Assembly (NCBI RefSeq): GCF_018143015.1
Contig: NC_054748.1
Coordinates: forward strand, 11,398,967-11,462,966
Direction: 5' to 3'
Length of the DNA: 64,000 nt
DNA from: Lytechinus variegatus
Taxonomy: Eukaryota; Echinodermata; Echinoidea; Temnopleuroida; Toxopneustidae
In this document: piece after piece, positions 1 to 13,000 of the stretch
Numbering within the stretch: the stretch's first letter is position 1
How the letters are laid out: each line of letters opens with the position of its first letter
Notes under the pieces: generated by a model
What the model was told of the DNA's origin: nothing
The model's database searches: none
What the model saw: only the letters and a program-made list of their open reading frames with translations
Position numbers and translations under genes: made by a program

Positions 1-459
1 ATATGAAAGAGCCAGTTACATCCAAATGAGAGAGTTGATGACATCACTCACTCACTATTTCTTTTGTATTTGATTATATGAAATATGAAATATTGTTATT
101 TTCTCGTCATTGTCATGTGAAATGAAGTTTCATTCCTCCCTGAACATGTGGAATTCCATTATTTTAACATTTTGTGCTTCAGGCAAGGAGGTCCTAATCG
201 TCAAATTCGTAAAAATTGAAATATTGTATAATTCAAACAATAAAAAAACAAAAGAAATAGTGAGTGAGTGACATCATCGACTCTCTCATTTGGATGTAAC
301 TGGCTCGTTCATATAACTATTTTGTTGAAAATAAGCGAAACTTTGAAATGTCATAACTTTCTTATTTTACATCCGATTTTGATGAAATTTTCAGCATTGT
401 GCTTGTCTGATTTTTCTCTATTGATTCAAATCAACATTTTTCTGAGGTGGACTTGACCT
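1..459. mobile_element. Foldback (palindromic) DNA element, left end cut by window
   Basis: Bases 1-72 and about 246-317 are near-perfect inverted copies, containing the shared core ATCCAAATGAGAGAGT, around an AT-rich centre. The sequence then continues to an end reading GGTGGACTTGACC followed by TTTAA, consistent with a TTAA target site at 460-463. Inference: a non-autonomous element of the TTAA-flanked palindromic class (Kolobok-like or piggyBac-like). The left terminus lies outside the window, so the target duplication cannot be confirmed. The 62-codon open frame within it is not a gene. Confidence 0.6.
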
Positions 460-463
460 TTAA

Positions 464-2515
464 TGTATCATCATTCTTAATTATAACACCGAGTAGGCCT
501 TCGTTTAGCCAAATGACATGAATGAGGACTCGTTGCACTTACCAAAAAAAAAGAATTTTATGACAAGCAAGTAACGTTTTACATGCTTTAAGCAAGTGTT
601 TGTGGTTTGCAAATCTACCGGGCTTGGGGGTTATATTATAATTATTTGCCTATCAAACTACGAAAAGTACGAAGAAATAAAGTAATTCATAGGTCTATCG
701 TGTGCGCGTGGTTATGATGTTCATTCTTTTGGGATGACTAAAAAATTGGGAGTAAATTTGGAGCAGCCTGCAGGAAAAAAGTATTATTTCTTACTTGAGA
801 GAGGCTTGAATACAGAAAGAAAAGTAATATATATAACAATAGATGTAAATAAAATATAATATTTATGTACATGGAGCTTAAGGCATATACTGAAGCCCAG
901 AAATCATCGAGCATGTGTGAGATACGCCTGTTAGAGTATACAACTTAACAAAAAATACAAAAAGAAAGGGCTAAGAGAAGGTAAAGAAATAGAAGAGGAA
1001 AAGAAAAGAGCAAGTAGAAGAGCGGGCATGAATTACTTCGCATGATGCAATTGATTAAGTATACATGATTAAACAGTACAACATGCATTTATGATAAAGT
1101 ACCAACAACGAATGCATAGTGATTTTAGTATAGGGAACTGCACGGTTACATACCACCAGGACTGATACCCAATTGCCCATCCTTTTCATGATTTAACATT
1201 TTAGATCAGGCATGCAGAAAATGTATTAAACATTTCTGCTCGCGCTTCGCGCTCTCAGTTATAATTGCATGCGCATTTTGTTCTGGATCACAAACAATTA
1301 TGTTCAATTTTCAAAATACACAAAATTTCAACAACGAAAAACTTAGCTCGCGCTCCGCGCCCGCACTATTCAAATAGGGCTTGATTATTATGATGTTATA
1401 GCTAAGAGGCGACTGTTAGGACTACCCCCTTCATTAAACAAACAAAATCAACTTGCATATGGAGCGGCCGATCAGTTCCTGCATGTAGCACCATCTCATA
1501 AAATCAGACAATCGTGAACCCCTCGTGAACAAATTTCTACTTAGAAATTTATAGATATTTACATATAGAAATACCATTATGACAAAAGATGCCATACAAT
1601 TCGAACTATACATTAAACAAAAATTACCATAAAAACTGCAGATCGTCCAAATACTAAATCAAAATTTCATAGAGAAAGCAATAGGCTTACAAAGGGCAGT
1701 CTAGTCGAGTTGGTGAAACGTCCGTCGTCCCTCTCACAACCTCCAGTTCGTCACTTTCATCGGTTGGACGTCGACAATATTTTTGGCGGGCTCCTTCGAT
1801 CCATATGCATCAGATCTACAGGTGCGTTCATTCATTTATCTTCAAAGTTTGCAATATGGATGCCCTATATCACGGGTGCTGCGACATCTAAAGATATCGC
1901 GCGTGGCTTCTGAAAATGAGGGAGAATCGCCTTAATGACACCATGTGCTAAAGTATGTATTGATAATGGTGCATGGATGTTGGACTTCGCTTGCACTTGA
2001 CATGGGAATAATAATCTTGACGTTTATCCTCCATACTGCATGCTCTCACTCTTTGCCATGTGGTGTCGCACGGAGCACACGTAGGCCATGCCTTATTTGG
2101 CTAAGCCACACCTATTTGCCTTGCAAGTCGTGAATAATGTTGACTTTGGGTGAAATATTACATGCATATTCAATTTATGGGCGCGGTCTCAGGTCTGGTG
2201 ACGTCATCAGACGAAAGTATCGATTTCACGAAGACCTCCGATCGAGCAACTCATCGATTTCGTCTGGTGGCTGTTTTATTTGTTGGTTTTACGCCAAGCA
2301 AAGTTGCAACCAGTTTATTCTAATATCGCAATAAACTGGCCATCTCATAAATATATTCTCAGAAGTACGCGATTCGTATAAAAAATACAAAATAAAAAGA
2401 AATGTTATTCCAAATTATTGATTTGTGAAGAAATTACTACAACAAATGTCTGTTGCACAAAGGGAGTGTTGCTTGAAAAGGTAATGACGAAACCAAGGTA
2501 CCGGTTATAAACAAT
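464..2515. other. Intergenic / upstream region of the EF-hand-like gene
   Basis: AT-rich sequence with no supported coding region. It holds two short GC islands of the type GCTCGCGCTTCGCGCTC (about 1239 and 1347), a small palindromic motif that recurs near 38.7, 43.2, 43.5 and 43.7 kb and is probably repeat-derived. The last few hundred bases should contain the promoter of the gene starting at 2584, but I see no clear TATA or initiator element. Confidence 0.4.
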
Positions 2516-2539
2516 ATGGCGGCCTACACAGGGATTTAG
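2516..2539 (+). promoter_or_regulatory. Short upstream ORF before the EF-hand-like gene
   Basis: An ATG in the context ACAATATGGCGGCC opens a seven-codon frame that stops at TAG, 44 bases before the proposed start codon of the main protein. The ATGGCGGC context is typical of genuine animal 5-prime leaders. If the transcript begins upstream of 2516, this uORF could dampen translation of the main frame. The transcription start is not visible, so this is inference. Confidence 0.35.
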
Positions 2540-2583
2540 CAAAATACCAATTTAATAACTGTTTAGGTCTACAGTGTGTTAAA

Positions 2584-5500
2584 ATGCATTTAAAATATCC
2601 ACATTCGAAAAAGTTTCTCACTTGGGAAGAGTTGAGGTAAGATGATAGCTAAACATGTATATGATTGTGCTGTAATGTGGACCAATTTCAGCGTCGATTA
2701 TTTAAGGATTTACACTACAGTCCGATGCACCCATATCTGTGTGATGTGTATACTACTTGGATAGACGGAGAGCTGAGACGCGACGCTTGCATTGCAGCAT
2801 CAGTTGTTCGTCGAAGTTAAACAATTGATATGATAAATAGAGAGAAATCATTAGTATCAATTGTTTAAATTGTGCAATCCATCTTTGCCATGTAATGTCG
2901 ATGATAAGTTGTTTGCAAAATAATACGACAAACATGACAAATTAAAAATAGAATAAAATTAAACTTTTCGTTAACAGGTTTAATTTGAAATTAAGCAAAA
3001 AAAAAATTCCAGTTTGCACACCAACTTGACCAAGGGCCAGGCCCAAGCTAACAATCTAACTGAACATGCTGAAGATCAATCATGAATTTCTTTTAATTTC
3101 TCTAAAAATCAGTTGAAAATGTTTGTTATATTCTTTCTAATGACTAACTATTTAGTCTACATGTAGGCCTAAGTCAGTGTGCAATATTTTCATGGAAAAA
3201 AAACTCACCAGCCAATCATTTTCAGATTGAACAAATAATGGTGCCTCATCCCATGTCTGTGCACCCATTCAATTTTTCAAAACACGATTCAAGAATTTTG
3301 ATGAGAAAGGCTTCATTTTGAATCACACGAAATTCAATATTTTTTTCACTTTTTTAGTCAGAATCAGATTTTATAGATTAATCAGTATTGCAGTTGCAAA
3401 GTTTTTGTTTTATGAGTGTTGAAATACATTATCTCAGTAGCTACGACAATACTCTAATTATTATAGATACTAAACAGAATAATCATTTTAGATACCATGA
3501 TTGGAATTTGGTCATTTCAATTTTTGCATTGCATTTTTTGATATTCTGTTTTAATAGAAATATATTGTTTCATAATTTTATTTCATTTTCAGCTGCCTTA
3601 CCAGTGCTCTAGGGGTAAGTAGATGGCTCGCTTTGATCATTGAAAGAAATCTTTCGGGAAAGGGAAGCGAAAGCAAAGGAGCAGGGAGATGATGAGGAGA
3701 AAAAGAAGGAGAAATAAACATGATAAATGGGGGAAAAGGAGGGGTGGAACAAGTAGGACCCTCGATTGTGGAATTGCACCTAATGCATACATAATGTAAT
3801 GATGAAAAATTGACAATGATAAAGATAATTTGTACTAATTAAACCCTAATGATACAAATCAAATATAATTTCCAAAATTCATAATGATTATGATGATACA
3901 GGGTATTGATGATGACAATGATAATTAACAAGTGTAAAAAAAAGAATGAAGATGATGAAAAATGGTAAAAAATCAAAATGATTATGATGATAATGGTAAA
4001 GATGTTGTGTACTATATAACTATTATGATGGTGATGATAAAATAGTTTATGCAAGATAATACTGTTTACAGTGATATATGTTACACTAGTACATTCCCTG
4101 CCTTAATGATAGGCCTACATGTACTGCTGTATGTTATTGGATTCAAGTACACAAAATGTGAATTGATAATGGCAATTCTAATTTTTATCTAGTATCCCAA
4201 TGGAACTCTTCGTAACTGTATTCCTGATGACCATATAATAAGAAAGGATGGAGTTAGCTATCGGGTGAGTGTTGAAATAAACATCAGGAACCATTACCCG
4301 TATTTCATAAACGAGATAAGCATGCTCAATTAAATAATCTGAGCATTTTGTTTTATTCTTTGCCAAAACGCGTATTCCATAAAGAATTGGCTAAGAATTT
4401 TGTCTTAGAATTAGGCTAAGAGGTTTTGCGCGACTAAACAGATGTAGGATGAATGGCTAAGCAACTTTTCTTAAAACTGCAGAGTCTGTATTCCGTAAAT
4501 TCAACATGGCTAAGAATTTTGCTCTAACATTAAGGCAATTGTGAGTCGTCTCAATTGTTTTAGTTTCAAGTCAATTTCGGCCTACTCCTTTTCTTTATCC
4601 TGAAAAGTGGTACATTAATTAAGCGGGGGTCTCAAGATCTCTTCCCTTTCTCTTATTTCTGCCATTAGCGTAATTTTCTCTCCTTCAGTGAAATTGGCCT
4701 TCCCTTTTTCTCAGCCTCAATCTTGATATTTGTTATGATGCGATTTTTGCTTTAACACATAAAACGCATAGACGTTTTACCGTGGAGCAGCTGTTACGTT
4801 CACGACAAAAGTTGCGTGACGTTGCAATTTTCTCATGACGGCAAAGAATTTGAGACTTTGGCTTTGCCATATCGTCTGACTTGAGACAAATGTCTTAAAG
4901 TTTATAGAATATTTTTAGGGAAGATTTCTTAGACAAGTAAAAATGCTAAGACATATTGTTCAAACTTAAGCAAAACACTTATCTCGTTTATAGAATACAG
5001 GCCCATGGCTATTGTTTCTTCAGTATTCATACAAATCATTTCATGAATTAGTTAAGCTTGATTTACATTTACAAGAGCATAGTGTATTAACATTCTTAAC
5101 TTTTGGTGTTTATACATGACAACAAAGGGGAAAAGAACCTATATATAAACATTGATTTAATAATATCTTGTTTTATAAAAAGCAAAATGCAGAAATATTT
5201 TCAAATTTCTGAATTAACTACAAATTTTTAAATTCACAATTATTAGGGTTTTTTTTCATCTAATTGACATATAAAGAAAAAACTGGCACAAGATTTTTCC
5301 ATTAAGATTTACCTATTTCCAATTCAGATGAATTTCAAACTCTGTATATGACTTGGGTCTTTACATATTTATTTGAACAATGCAGCTTGAAAAGAAACAT
5401 TGTAGAACATTTTAAACATTATAGGTAATTAATATGATCATAAAATAGTTTTTAAAGGTAATCTTTATCCATTCTTCCAGGAAATATTGAAGTTAATTGA

Positions 5501-8500
5501 TCTCAAGTACTTCAATGAAGCACTCCACCTTTCTGTCAACATGCACACAGCAGATTACAACATCAATGTCCTGAGAAAAAGCATGAACCTCATAAATCAT
5601 AGGTTTCTTACGTGAGTATAAATCAATAAATCAATTTAAAAAAAAAATAGGTTTCTAAAGTTAACTTATTATTTTTTACTTATTATTTTGTTCGACATAA
5701 TCTGCAAACAGATAAAAGCGATACAAGCAGACTCTTCATAAAATATCAACAGCATAGTATGTTGTACATGTAATAGCCTAGCTTAACATACTTAATAATT
5801 GAATTGATGATGTGCTAAACTCACTCATTTCTCTTGTCATATCAATAAATGCAAAGATAATTTAATTTGGGAAAGAAAATAATGACAGAGAATTCTTTGT
5901 GATAAGTGGAGAAAATTCCCAAGTTTTTTGTTTTACATGTAGCATAAAATTCAATGGTCATTAATATGTTTCAAAAAAAGGAAATGAATATAAAATAGAA
6001 AGCGAGCTTGAATTAATGCATAGAATCTGCCATAGAGTTTTCAATTTTGTGTGAATGATTGCCACTGCAAATTTGTATTATCTCCATATTCTAACCCAAA
6101 TCATACACAATATAACATAAATCTATTGATTCTTCTAGTTTTTCCCTTCATTTCTAGTTACTAGAAATTGGTTTCAAGTAAATAAATACAGAATGGTTAT
6201 TTTTTATGTTATTGACAGTTTTGATGAGCTCAGTGATGTGAGAGTTGCCTTCCAAGTTTATGAAGCAGGAGACATGAAAGGGATGATCATTGATAAACAT
6301 ACACTTATGAGAACTCTGAAGGTAACACATTTCCAAATTCGAAATGGTTTGCTTAGCTCAATCACTCATTAAAAACTGAAAATAAAATTATATCTAGATA
6401 AAGTAAATTCACCAAGCAAAATGCTGAAAATCTCATCAAAAATCTGATATCAAATAACAAAGATATTGAATTAACAAATGTATTAATATTTTATTAGAAC
6501 AGTTATATGCACATCATCATCATGAATATTTATCAGGTTGGCTGATGAAGTCATATCCCCACTTTCCTTTTTCTCATTGTTCTTATTTTTTGTATCCTGA
6601 CCAATTTAATTTTGCTCAAATGACTGTCACCTGTGTTTGAAATTTTGGATCTAAAATCGTGTAATTAAAAATCAAGTGCTAACTCTCCTACTGAATATTA
6701 CCTTTAGTCTTTAAAGGTAACATTTTTGAGCATCTATATTGTTACCTAAATGTTTTTGACAACCTCATCCCCATGCAGCTCTGTGGACGTACCATAGCTC
6801 CATTGAAACTGATGCACAGGGTTAAACACATGGAGGAGAGGTTGGATGAGCCTGGTCGTATCCAGTTCTATGAATTTCTCGACCTGATTGTTCTGTAAGT
6901 CTCCACGATGTTGTAGCAGTTGTAGTAATCACAAAACATCCTGATGCATGAATTGTCATGAAAAGTGTTGAGGGGATTTTACATGTATATAGGACTTTTT
7001 AGTTGGCCCTCTAGGTAATTCCATGACTGTAATGTCCCGAGTTTCTGTGATATTTTCTCCTGCAAAAATTGCTCCTGCCCAAAGTCAAAACCTGGGGACC
7101 ATTACATGAACATTTTTGTCTGACAACTTTTCAGATCTGATAACTTTGCTTGATTCTGATTGGCTTAGAAGCACTGTTGCTATGGTAACTGTTGGATAAA
7201 ACAGGACTTGTCAGATAAAACGTCCAACAAGTCCTCTCATGGAACGCTCCCCTGAACTTCAAACGAAATCCTAACCTAATCCTAATCCTTGCATCATTCT
7301 TAACTAAAAACAAAAACCTACATGTAGCATAAGACCCACCCCATGAAAAATTGGTAGACAGGCAAATGTTACATTACCATCCCAAAATTTCTTAGGCCAT
7401 TTTGACCTTAAAGCCTTCCTTTCTCTAGTTCAAAAATGATAAAATTGATAAATGATATAATACTCAGTCTTGTTTTCTAAAATCACAGGTGCTATCTATC
7501 CAAAGATGTTGTTGTTCCTGATCCTAGGGTAGGGCCAATGGAGAAAACATGGAGGAAATTATTTGAGGTAAGAATATCTATTTTACAATACATTACTATT
7601 CCGCTCTCTGTCTGTCCATCTATCTCTCTTTCCCTCTCTCCATCTCTTTGTCCCTCAATGTCTACCTCTATGTCACTGGTGCATTGGCTCAGTTGGTAGA
7701 GCGTATGTCTCACTACCAAGAGGCTGAGAGTTCAAGCCCCAGTCGCGTAAGACCAAAAAGATATTAAAAGCTGGGTCTTGCTGCTACCCTGTTTGGCATT
7801 CAATGATTTAAGAAATAGACCACCAATTATCTTTGTATTGAAGATTTTAAAGAAATTTCGTCAAATTTTCATGTATTACATATATTAACTCTTTATGTTC
7901 ATTTCATGTCCAGTATCAGTCAATATATATAATGATATATTATCATTCTTGTATATATATTTCTATATATATATCTACCCATTCCTTATCCAATTATGTT
8001 GCTTTATGTCAAATGTCTATCTTTCAAGAAAATTTTAGTCAGAAAGGAGGCTGTTCAAAATAATTTGACTAGAGAATTTTTTACTTTTCAAAATTATTTA
8101 GTGGCAATAATGGCAGCATATTCCTCACTCTCTTTGCTATCTTTTTAGCTTGATGATTTTCAGCGAGTTTTCTCGACCAGTGATGAAAAGCTAGAAGACC
8201 AGCTGAACAGGGAGTTCATTGGGACTGAGCGAAACTATGGACATGAGATCCTTGGCAGCAAACGCATTCCTCGGGAATCATCTGTTGATCCAAGTCTTAG
8301 GAAAACTCAGGTATGTAAGAGGTTGCCAATTTAGAGATTTAATGATTAGCTTAAGTTAAATGAATGTTTTTCAGCACCACGTACTGCACTGGGAGTGATC
8401 TAAAGTTTGTCATTACATATTTCTCTTTCTTATCTTATTCTGTGTGGTTCTGGATGAAACTGGGGTGTATTTAGCTCAGCATCACAACCAGGAAGCCAGG

Positions 8501-10019
8501 AGTTCAAGCCCATTCAAACCCTGGCTGCATCAGATCAAGACTCTAAAAGATGGGAGTTGTTGCTACCAAATTTGGCATTCAATGATATATTGGATAGAGG
8601 AATGTCGATCTGGTACTGCTAAGTGGCTGCCGGGCCCTCTAGTTATTTGGCAAAATGAATTTTCGGAAGATTTCTATTTCCAATCATTTTGAACAATAAA
8701 ATTTAGATTATTATCATCATGAAGAGAGGCTTTTTCACATTTATTCATTACTGTGCTATTCTTTGTTGGAATTTTTTCATTGTGTGTTTCATTGATTTTT
8801 CTGCTTCTAATTAAAAGATCTTCACCTATAAGAGTTGAACATATATTCAATTATGTTCTATTATGTTTAATTTACTATCTTCAGGTGCGCTACCACTCGC
8901 GTCGCTACCAAGAACTCAAGTCTTCCCTCAATAAATCTACTGGTCAAGTCCAGAACACCAAGGCCGGCCACGTTAGAGCAAGACCGGTATCAGCCCCAGG
9001 GATCGACCAGTTCCGAGTGCCGGCCACACCCCCACCAATCTTTGACACGCGCCCACATACTGTAGCAGAGGTATTTAATAAAACTAAATTCTATTAATAT
9101 GTTATTACTAATAACATGACACTGAAGCGGTATGCAAAACATTTCAGCTTTACGATTATATTACATTTACCTCATTAGGCTTTTACAAACAATTTTTTTA
9201 AAGGGGACATAAATTAGTAATTATGCAAACAGAAATATTAACATAAAACTCTATAACTTTGAATAAACCTTACATGTATTTCGGTTTCTCTTTTATTCAG
9301 ATCTAAAATTTATGAAATTCTGAGGTCATGTTCAATATGATTTGCCTTTTCATATGTCTAACTGTAGCAATCACATCATATAATAGTGTTCATATAGTTA
9401 CATTTAGATTTTTACAATTAACCATACCAAAAATTTGAAACTATATGTGTCATTGTGAATTTTTGGAAAATAAAGAGAAGTTAACATATGCTTAAAAGTA
9501 TGTTAGATTTAAAGTGGTTATTTTTCTTTTCGCTTACAAATTGATTAACAAAATGTATTTGATGCCCTGCTTTCATAGCATGTGATTGTTGTCAAGTCAA
9601 ATATAAAAATACTTTGCACATCCTCACAGCTTATATCATATTTATTCATTGTGTGTAGGTGCATGTATATATCAGTTTCATCTCTGTAAAGTTGATATGA
9701 ATAACTTATTAATCCTTAACCTAATCACATTTCCAGAATTAACTGGTAACATAGACCCTTGTAACTGACCAGGCTAATAGTCCCCACTCACCATCAATAT
9801 TATTTTATCTTAAAACAGTGTTTTTTTTTATAGAATTTATTATTGTTTATCAACTAAATTCTATTTAATTTATCTCCACTGAAAAAAATGTATATAAATA
9901 TCATACAGTAATATATATGAACAGAATAAATTCACAAATATGGTTTTTAAGAATGACCCCTGATATAAAATTAGATACATTGTTACTTGCATGTACATGT
10001 TGACTTTATGCAATCAATA

Positions 10020-10070
<51 letters not shown>

Positions 10071-13000
10071 CTTTCACTATAACAGCAATGAATTTAAACA
10101 AAAATTTAGTTGAAAAGGGGTGCGGATACACCATCTGAACTATAGGCCTATAGGATCCTGCGTTAAAGCTAATTTAAACAAATGATTTTTATAAATGAAT
10201 CTCTTAAAAGGTATTTAATTTTGATAAAGAAATGGTGCCAATTCCTTCCTTACAGCAGATTAAATCATTCATTACCACCCCATTCCAATTGTCTGTGTAA
10301 TAACATTGTGAAGTAATAACCTTTTAACCTTGTGACCTACATGCATGACCTTAACCTTTACCCCCTCGACCTTCACAGTCAACCAATTCTGCACATTTTA
10401 GCACAACAACTCGTTCCCTATCTGCACGCTCAGACACCCTAAAGGTAAGAATAAGAAACAGCACTCGAGTGTATAGATTGTGTTAGCCGCATTGGTATCG
10501 TAGTCTTTTTCTACCTGCTTGAGGGGTTCATTTAGAGAGCTTATCCCAAAGTGGGATGTCACAATGCTTATGTCACTCTTCACAAACAGTGTTTTTTATA
10601 TCATACCTCTGCAAAGTATACCTCTATGGGTTAAAGATATTGTTACATTAACCCTAAGAAGACTGGGGGGGGGGCTGATTCAGCCCCCCTTGACATTTTT
10701 CGCTATAAGTCCACCCTACTAATTTTTTTGACCGCGTCGCACACTGACTTTTTACTTTCAAGTCTCAAGCAACTTTTGAGACCAAAATTTGCGACCCCCG
10801 GATACGCGTCTCTGAAATTACTCAATGTTTCATAAGTGCATGCAGACCCAAAATGGCAAAATTGCCCAAATTGTGTATTGCAAATTGTGCTTTTAGCAAA
10901 AATTCATAAATGTAGCATTATTTTTCCTTTTACTACTTAAAATTGATTAATTTTATCTTGTTTAAGGTCAAAATAAAGTTTCTGAAAATTTCCATTGAAA
11001 AAACAATAAAAAACAAAAAGTCAGAAAACAAAGAAATTAAGAAAACAATAAAATACATAAAAAATAAATGATGTATTGACATTTTTTAATATAAATTTGA
11101 TCAGATGCCTATAAAGAGTATCTGAAACAAACAGCATTATAGAGGCATTATTTTGTTAATTAGAGCAAACTCATTATTTTATGCATAAATTAGCATAATC
11201 AATGAGTAATGAGATTTTTGGCAGAATTTGATATTATAGTCTTGTAGATAATGCCATGGGTAAAGCGTGTGCCAATTTTCGTCCCGATCGTGCGATCGAC
11301 GGCCATGATCATAAGGGGGGCTGAATCAGCTCCCTCTCCCCCCCCCCCCCCCGTCTTCTTAGGCGTTGAAATAGCCCAGTCTATTTAGGGTTAACGAAGA
11401 TACCATCTTGGAAGTTCATTGCTCATATGTTTCCAGAAATGAGAAAAGGAGGTGTTAAAATTTTTAGCCACTAGACTCTTCTGTGCTAATCTTCCTAGTT
11501 TTTAGGATAGGCCTACTGTGTCACATACATTGCTATTGTACTCTTTTGTATCATGCTTGCCAGGTTTTCTTATCTTTTGATGTGATTGTGGTATCATTAT
11601 AGGATACTTTTCTGATGGTTATTTTTCTTATTCTTTGAGGGGTACATAAGTTGTACATGGGTGTATCTTTTTAATTCACTTTGTGTATATTTATTTGTTT
11701 ATTTTTTTATCAATTTGTTGGTGGCTGGCCAGTATTTTCCAACTGACACTCCCTATAGAGAATGATGGTGAAGGGAATGAATCAAGTTGGAGTGAAATTC
11801 TAATAAATTGCACTTTTGTGATGTTCATGCATCAAGACATCTTCATTCTTAATTTCACATTTGCTTAAGGTGATCAGTTAGGTATATTCAGTATGTTTCA
11901 TGCTCTCTGTATTATAAGAATATACTTGTTTATCCTGACAAGATACTGTTGGAAAGCTTAAAATTGAAAATAATCTCAACATTTGATTGAAGGCAAGCAT
12001 GCTACAAATTTAATAAGAAAATGAATTCCTGAAGGTTTGATATGTTCATTGTTGCAAATGCTGCTTCTCAAAAGTGAGTAGATTCAAGGAAACATAATAA
12101 TTGCCTTTCAAAGATGACTGCTATCACGATGTTCCAAAAAAAATGGTTTTCACAATTTTGGAAAAAATTGAATAGGATTTCCTTGGTAGATATTGAGTGT
12201 ACTCCCAAAAGTCATAAATTTCTTCACATTCTCAAAATTTCATCAAATTTGAATAAAAGCCTTTTGCATTTTAGATTTTTTGACAGAAAACCCAAATTTT
12301 TAATTATCAATCAATGAATTTTGGGTGGGTCATGTAAGTTTTGCTTTCGGAAGTCTTATTACTGTGTACCAGAAGTAAGATAAAAAGGAAACTTCATTGT
12401 ACTATTTGTTTTCATTGTGAAACTAAATGTGCTGTGCAATTTTAACATAACACATAGGTTAGCCTTTGGGGTATTCAAGACACTAAATTGATTTTTTTTA
12501 CATTATGACAGTCGGACGCAGATTCCATTGATCCAAGGATTAGACTACTTCAAGAAATTCATGACAGAAAAAGTAAGTTATTTCCTCACTATAATTCATT
12601 CATTTCCATTTGTCAATTCAACTTCTCCCTTCATGGTGTGTTGGTTTTGACTTTTGCTTTAATTGAAATCAAAGAAAGCATTATGTGTTCAAATCACACT
12701 GTGGCATAGCATCCATTGGCAAGGTGTCACTCCACACTTTGCCAGTTTCACCCCTGGGCCCTGTTGCATAAAAAGTTACTATTATGGTAACTTTGCCATC
12801 CTATGGTAACTACCATGGTAACAATGATGATCAGCCAATCAAAATCAAGGATTTGATGCAAGTTACCATTGCACGGCAAAGTACCATAATAGTAACTTTT
12901 GTGCAATGGGGCCAAGGTGTTATTATAAATGGGTCCCCGCTCGGATGTGAAAGCCAGGGTAGTATGCCTAGCAATTGAGTATAAAGATTTTTTCTGGCTT

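Noticed and set aside
1239..1365. GCTCGCGCTTCGCGCTC motifs as regulatory sites
   Set aside because: The same motif recurs at several unrelated places (38.7, 43.2, 43.5, 43.7 kb) and looks like debris of a repeat.
7682..7755. Possible tRNA gene
   Set aside because: A- and B-boxes are present but the acceptor stem does not pair and the sequence runs into a repeated SINE body.
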